A DNA stretch of 27,270 bases from Alistipes sp. (GTDB lineage: Bacteria > Bacteroidota > Bacteroidia > Bacteroidales > Rikenellaceae), in NCBI GenBank assembly GCA_022511355.1, contig JAFLRS010000006.1, positions 1-27,270 of the forward strand. The letters are read 5' to 3'. Positions within the stretch are counted from its first letter, which is position 1. Every line of letters starts with the position of its first letter. The position numbers were made by a program, and so were the translations under genes. Below the pieces are notes generated by a model. That model searched no databases. It saw only the letters and a program-made list of their open reading frames with translations, and was not told the origin of the DNA. Below, piece by piece: positions 23,832-27,270 of this stretch.

Positions 23832-23869
23832 AAGTTTACTTTATTAGGGTTCTTGGTTATGTGCATCGG

Positions 23870-23941
23870 CCGCCAGGCGGACACGGGCAAAACCCCGTCC
23901 CGGAACGGCTTCCGACACGCTGTAAAAACACTACAAATATA
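23870..23941 (-). promoter_or_regulatory. Promoter and stacked-hairpin leader of the GIN gene
   Basis: TATATTTG (23941-23934, minus strand) is a perfect -7 box, inside the gap to the helicase gene, with no clear -33. The leader then has three adjacent small stems: CGGAA-GCCG-TTCCG (23914-23901), ACGGG/CCCGT with a 6-nt loop (23898-23883), and CCGCC-T-GGCGG (23880-23870). The ATG follows 38 nt later. The stems could protect the mRNA or regulate translation, which is inference. Confidence 0.5.
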
Positions 23942-23962
23942 CGAATTTTTCCGAAAAGGGCG

Positions 23963-25384
23963 TCACTCGCCGAAGAATCTTTCGTCGAAATTCACCAGAT
24001 AGAGTTTGTCGGTGGCACGCGTGAGAGCCGTATAGAGCCATCGCAGCATATCGCGGGTCATGGGTTCGTCGCCGAACAGACAACGGTCTACAAATACGGC
24101 CCGCCACTGTCCGCCCTGCGCCTTGTGGCACGTGACGGCATATGCGAATTTGACCTGCACCGCATTGAAATGCGGATTTTCGCGTATCTCGCGAAAGCGT
24201 TTCAACTTGCTGTTTATATCCAGATAATCCTTCTCCACCTCGGTGAACAGACGGTTCTGCTCCTCGCGCGTCAGCGACGGCGACTCCGAAGATATGGTGT
24301 CGAGCAGAATCTTGCACGAGATTTCGGTGTCGTCGTAGTCGCCGAACGACAGCACCGCATCGGCGAACCGGAATCCGTAAAACTCCTCGAAACGGCGCAG
24401 ACGCTTCAGACGTGCAATGTCGCCGTTGGCGATGAAGTTCATCGGACAATCCTCGATGCGCTCCGTATAGTGATAGTTGTTCTTGACCACCATCAGCATA
24501 TCGCCGCTCTCGATCTCCTCCTCGGCACACAGCACATTGCGGCGTATGCCCTCGTTGTAGCGGTTGGCACGCTTGTTCGAACGCGTTATGACTATCGTCT
24601 CGTCGCGTCCGTAACGGTCGTAGCAATCCTGAAGCTTCTCGAGAAACTCGCCGCCCTCGACACGTTCGATGTCGGGAAATCCGAGGTCGAACTGCGGAAT
24701 CTCTATTATATTGTTCTCCAGCATACAGCGCACCATGGTGGCGTTGAACAGAATGCCCGATGCGGCCTCCTGACGCACCACATCGTCCATCAAACCGTAC
24801 TCCACATCGCCGTACTGCATCATCTCGCCGGGCCGGAGCGCAGGACTGAAATCGGAACCTACGGGCGGCAGCTGGGCATCGTCGCCCACCAGTATCAGAC
24901 GGCAGTCGCGTCCGCTGCGCACGTAGCTCACCAAATCGTCGAGCAGCGAACCGCTGCCGAATACGGTATCGTCCGACGAAGAGAACGCCGAAAGCATCGA
25001 AGCCTCGTCCACAATGAACACCGCCCGCTGTTCGCGATTCAAATCGAGCGAAAAACTCGACTGATATGAAGCATTCGTCCGCTCGCGGTAGATGCGTTTG
25101 TGAACCGTGAGCGCACGTTCGCCCGAATATTGCGCCAGCACCTTCGCCGCACGACCCGTGGGAGCCAGCAAAACAGGCTTCATGCCCGCCGACTTCAACG
25201 CCCCCACAAGCGCCGAAACCACCGTGGTTTTACCCGTTCCGGCATAGCCGTTGAGTATGAAAATGCGACGGCAATCGCCATCCGTTACAAACTCCGAGAG
25301 CTTTTCTATTATTTTTTTTTGGCTCGGTGTTGCTTCGAATAATATTTTTTCGTAAATTTGGGACGCGAATGTCGTATTAAGCAT
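23963..25384 (-). CDS. RecD/Dda-like superfamily-1 DNA helicase
   Basis: A 473-residue cytoplasmic ATPase of the RecD-like/Dda group, often annotated in Bacteroidota as ATP-dependent RecD-like helicase. It has Walker A GYAGTGKT (46-53), the motif LLAPTGRAAKVL, Walker B FIVDEASM (D126, E127), LVGDDAQLPPVGSD (motif III), the VTCHKAQGGQW signature of RecD/Dda motif V, and YTALTRATDKL (motif VI). It lacks the RecD N-terminal domain and long RecD2-type extension, so it resembles T4 Dda. ATG 25384 is preferred over 25426 because the promoter -7 box (25412-25419) lies between the two. Substrate and partners are not known. It is transcribed divergently from the 25435 gene. Confidence 0.9.
   Translation of the reverse strand: MLNTTFASQIYEKILFEATPSQKKIIEKLSEFVTDGDCRRIFILNGYAGTGKTTVVSALVGALKSAGMKPVLLAPTGRAAKVLAQYSGERALTVHKRIYRERTNASYQSSFSLDLNREQRAVFIVDEASMLSAFSSSDDTVFGSGSLLDDLVSYVRSGRDCRLILVGDDAQLPPVGSDFSPALRPGEMMQYGDVEYGLMDDVVRQEAASGILFNATMVRCMLENNIIEIPQFDLGFPDIERVEGGEFLEKLQDCYDRYGRDETIVITRSNKRANRYNEGIRRNVLCAEEEIESGDMLMVVKNNYHYTERIEDCPMNFIANGDIARLKRLRRFEEFYGFRFADAVLSFGDYDDTEISCKILLDTISSESPSLTREEQNRLFTEVEKDYLDINSKLKRFREIRENPHFNAVQVKFAYAVTCHKAQGGQWRAVFVDRCLFGDEPMTRDMLRWLYTALTRATDKLYLVNFDERFFGE
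25330..25360 (+). promoter_or_regulatory. Promoter of the 25435 gene, inside the helicase gene
   Basis: TTG (25330-25332) is followed after 20 nt by TAAATTTG (25353-25360), a perfect -7 box. It lies within the first codons of the divergent helicase gene. Initiation near 25367 gives a leader of about 68 nt. Confidence 0.65.
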
Positions 25385-25411
25385 AATCCGATGGTCGTGA
25401 AAATTTTGATA

Positions 25412-25443
25412 CAAACTTAATAACAAATACTCAAATGGTCAAA
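25412..25443 (-). promoter_or_regulatory. Promoter of the RecD-like helicase gene
   Basis: On the minus strand TTTG (25443-25440) and TAAGTTTG (25419-25412) are separated by exactly 20 nt, a full consensus match. The -33 overlaps the third and fourth codons of the divergent plus-strand gene. Initiation near 25405 gives a leader of about 20 nt before ATG 25384. Confidence 0.8.
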
Positions 25444-26067
25444 AAAATCTTCCAAGTAATCCTCGCAATCGCTATCGTTGCGCTGGTTTATGCAATCTAC
25501 AAACAGATTTCGACTCCTATCGGATTCGAAAACGAGCTGGCTACACGAAAGAAGGCCGTAATCGAACGCATCAAGGACATCCGTCTGGCCGAGCGTCAGT
25601 ACAAAAGCAAGTATCAGCACTTTACCGCCGACTTCGATTCGCTTATCAACTTCGTGCTTACCGAAGATATGGAGGGCGAACGCAAAATCGTCGATGAAGA
25701 CGACTCCGTAGCAATGGCTATGCTCAAAAAACTCAAAAAACAGAATGTCGAGAAATTTACCTACTCGGTTAAAGACTCGCTCTTCAAACACCTTACTCCC
25801 GAACAGGTTAAGGAGATACGATACATCCCCTACACCAACAACAAGGTGGAGTATATCCTCGAAGCCGGCATGATTACCACCGAATCGAAAGTCGTAATCC
25901 CCGTCGTGGAGTGCCGCGCACCCTACAAGAACTTCCTCGACACCATCAAATACCGTCAGGAGTTCATCAACCTTGTCGATAACGAAGTGAACAACCTCGA
26001 CAAATATCCGGGCATCAAGTTCGGCTCGATGGAGGCAGGTAACAATGAGGCCGGAAACTGGGAATAA
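25435..26067 (+). CDS. Membrane-anchored protein of unknown function
   Basis: I do not recognise this 210-residue protein. It has one N-terminal membrane segment (about 5-22, IFQVILAIAIVALVYAIY), preceded by Lys-Lys, then a charged soluble domain, so it is probably an inner-membrane protein with its C-terminal part in the periplasm. The soluble part begins with a Lys/Arg-rich helix (AVIERIKDIRLAERQYKSKYQHFTADFDSL), followed by a second helical region (MAMLKKLKKQNVEKFTYSV) and a hydrophilic tail (GSMEAGNNEAGNWE). The helix after the anchor resembles pilin- or secretion-like layouts, but no family is claimed. Its stop overlaps the next gene by 23 nt, so it is co-transcribed with DUF3822 and rsmD, a neighbourhood I recall as conserved in Bacteroidota. 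Confidence 0.8.
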   Translation: MVKKIFQVILAIAIVALVYAIYKQISTPIGFENELATRKKAVIERIKDIRLAERQYKSKYQHFTADFDSLINFVLTEDMEGERKIVDEDDSVAMAMLKKLKKQNVEKFTYSVKDSLFKHLTPEQVKEIRYIPYTNNKVEYILEAGMITTESKVVIPVVECRAPYKNFLDTIKYRQEFINLVDNEVNNLDKYPGIKFGSMEAGNNEAGNWE

Positions 26068-26662
26068 CAATCCTTCGGCCGACAACAACAAAGTGTCCAT
26101 CCGCCTCGAATCGGGTGGACACTCTTTTTCGGCCGAGGCCCTCCCCGACGAACTGCGCAATCCGCAGACCGAAGCCCTGTTCGAGGTGGTGACGCACAAA
26201 ACGCTGCTCATACCGTCGGAGCTGTTCGAACACGACAACGCCGCACGATATCTGGCCGTGGCGGGACTCGCCTGCCGACCCGACGAAACTGCGCTCACAG
26301 CCGAAAAAGAGGGTATGACCGCGGTCATGGCCGTGTCGTCGAAGATGCTCAACGCCATACGGCCCCATTTCGGCGAACGCGCCGCATTCACCTCGCCCCT
26401 GCTCGAACTCGAAAACGGCGGCGGACGCGAACTGCGCATCGCCCTCTACGGAGATGTAAGCTACTTCAAGCTCTCCGACGACGGCAGACTGCGGTTCGCC
26501 GAAGCGCTGCGGACCGTCGATTTCGACGAGATACTCTATTGTCTGCACATTCTCGACGAGCGTTTCGGACTCGCGGCATACCATATATATATATGCGGCG
26601 ACGGAGCGGCCGATACCGCCTCCCGCGTGAAGAAGTATTTCCGTAAGGTAAAATGCGAATAA
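26045..26662 (+). CDS. DUF3822 family protein
   Basis: A 205-residue cytoplasmic protein of unknown function, recognised mainly by its position directly before rsmD, where DUF3822 proteins are usual in Bacteroidota, and by its size and pattern. Visible segments are TLLIPSELFEHDNAARYL, then a central strand-rich part (REL RIALYGDVSYFKL), and YCLHILDERFGLAAYHIYICGDG near the C-terminus. This order of strands and Gly turns is reminiscent of an ASKHA-like (actin/Hsp70) fold, which is a guess. There is no signal peptide. It overlaps the upstream ORF by 23 nt and rsmD by 10 nt, so translation is probably coupled with rsmD. Confidence 0.72.
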   Translation: MRPETGNNNPSADNNKVSIRLESGGHSFSAEALPDELRNPQTEALFEVVTHKTLLIPSELFEHDNAARYLAVAGLACRPDETALTAEKEGMTAVMAVSSKMLNAIRPHFGERAAFTSPLLELENGGGRELRIALYGDVSYFKLSDDGRLRFAEALRTVDFDEILYCLHILDERFGLAAYHIYICGDGAADTASRVKKYFRKVKCE

Positions 26663-27189
26663 TAAGCGGCAAATATCGCGGACGGGCAATCGTTCCGCCC
26701 AAGAACCTCAAGGCAAGACCGACGACCGATTTCGCCAAAGAGAATCTGTTCAACGTGCTGAACAATATGCTCGACTATGAGGAGTGCGACGTGCTCGACC
26801 TCTTTTCGGGCACCGGTTCGATAGCCTACGAATTCGCATCGCGCGGCGCAAAGAGCGTAACTTCGGTGGAGGTGAACGGAGTGCATCACGCCTTCATAAA
26901 GGATACCGCCCGCAAACTCGGATGCGAAAATTTCTACGCCGTACACGCCAACGCCTTTCTCTATCTGAAGAATACGGCCAAAAGTTTCGACGTGATTTTC
27001 TCCGACGCGCCCTATGACCTTGCGGGTTCGGAGCAGATTATCGAACTGGTATTCAGCGGGGAGCGACTCAACGACGACGGCATTCTGATATTCGAACATT
27101 CGTCGGACCGCGACTTTTCGGAGCATCCCCGATTCCTGCAGACCAGAAGCTACGGCAGTGTAAATTTCACTTTTTTCAAAAAAAACTGA
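26653..27189 (+). CDS. rsmD: 16S rRNA (guanine966-N2)-methyltransferase
   Basis: RsmD makes m2G966 in the 16S rRNA P-site region, using SAM on the assembling 30S subunit. The 178-residue protein begins MRIISGKYRGRAI and shows ARPTTDFAKENLFNVL, SAM motif I VLDLFSGTGS (47-56), SVEVN (acidic motif II) and the catalytic motif IV. That motif reads DAPY (118-121) where the family normally has DPPY. The fold and length are otherwise normal. It overlaps DUF3822 by 10 nt. The closing segment SYGSVNFTFF is typical of the family. It is the last protein gene in the window, 56 nt before a tRNA. Confidence 0.93.
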   Translation: MRIISGKYRGRAIVPPKNLKARPTTDFAKENLFNVLNNMLDYEECDVLDLFSGTGSIAYEFASRGAKSVTSVEVNGVHHAFIKDTARKLGCENFYAVHANAFLYLKNTAKSFDVIFSDAPYDLAGSEQIIELVFSGERLNDDGILIFEHSSDRDFSEHPRFLQTRSYGSVNFTFFKKN

Positions 27190-27195
27190 TTTTTA

Positions 27196-27227
27196 TTTGC
27201 ACATTTAACTTTTTCGTATTACCTTTG
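27196..27227 (+). promoter_or_regulatory. Promoter of the right-edge tRNA
   Basis: TTTG (27196-27199) and TACCTTTG (27220-27227) are spaced by exactly 20 nt, a full Bacteroidota consensus. Initiation near 27234 precedes the tRNA start at 27246 by about 12 nt. The -33 lies 6 nt after the rsmD stop. Confidence 0.85.
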
Positions 27228-27245
27228 CATCCGCAATCAGCAATT

Positions 27246-27270
27246 GGTGCGTTAGTTCAGCTGGTTAGAA
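27246..27270 (+). tRNA. Partial tRNA, 5' part only (identity not visible)
   Basis: The last 25 nt fit a tRNA 5' half: seven acceptor bases GGTGCGT, T8-A9, a D-stem GTTC, D-loop AGCTGGTTA with the conserved GG, and the return strand GAA. The window ends before the anticodon. The GGTTAGAA form is common in tRNA-Asp of this phylum, but that is only a guess. Confidence 0.8.

Noticed and set aside
26583..26593. Short AT-dinucleotide run inside DUF3822
   Set aside because: It encodes an in-frame Ile-Tyr-Ile stretch and is too short to suggest a functional repeat; possible slippage is only speculative.
1..27270. CRISPR arrays, insertion sequences, phage genes, toxin-antitoxin pairs or defence genes
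   Set aside because: No repeat-spacer pattern, transposase, integrase or terminal inverted repeats were seen. The helicase and nuclease are explained by core RecD/Dda-like and secreted-nuclease families.

Overview
The window looks like a chromosomal segment of a Bacteroidales bacterium, most likely an Alistipes/Rikenellaceae-type gut organism. The evidence is gene content typical of Bacteroidota (DUF3822 beside rsmD, a RecD/Dda-like helicase, a GIN-domain DUF2807 protein, SIMPL and YitT proteins, a lipoprotein nuclease with a probable BACON-like N-terminus), a GC-rich coding bias, few Shine-Dalgarno sites, and repeated matches to the Bacteroidota promoter (-33 TTTG or TTG, about 20 nt, -7 TAnnTTTG). 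The genus is inference from memory; no search was run.

Layout. Positions 1-344 hold a promoter firing off the left edge and a tRNA-Leu(CAG) with its own promoter and terminator. Positions 345-14115 are an almost gapless minus-strand run, read from high to low coordinates: cytidine deaminase, RluA-family pseudouridine synthase, dtd, lipoprotein nuclease, radical SAM protein, YitT membrane protein, priA, comF, rlmD, SIMPL protein, metallo-beta-lactamase-fold hydrolase, trmD, lpxB, FAH-family hydrolase, maf. At 14116-14368 two promoters diverge, one for cdd and one for rplS (+ strand), and rplS has a leader of about 130 nt rich in inverted repeats. After a bidirectional terminator the minus strand resumes with lon-kdsB-kdsA-kdsD (one tight operon), mutS with its own terminator, a GIN-domain protein, and a RecD-like helicase. 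From 25435 the plus strand carries a small membrane-anchored unknown protein, DUF3822, rsmD and the first 25 nt of a tRNA.

How the genes work together. Three themes recur. One is the outer membrane: lpxB makes the lipid A disaccharide, and kdsD/kdsA/kdsB make CMP-Kdo; the KdsC phosphatase step is absent from the window. The second is translation and RNA modification: TrmD, RlmD, RsmD, an RluA-type enzyme, Dtd, L19 and two tRNAs. The third is DNA maintenance: MutS, PriA, ComF and the RecD-like helicase.

No mobile element, phage, CRISPR array, toxin-antitoxin pair or defence island was seen. The window is mainly conserved core genome. The less ordinary features are a ladder of cysteines in the GIN-domain beta-solenoid, the structured rplS leader, stacked hairpins in the GIN-gene leader, back-to-back overlapping divergent promoters at 25330-25443, and an altered catalytic motif (DAPY for DPPY) in RsmD. 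No obvious new multi-gene system is visible.
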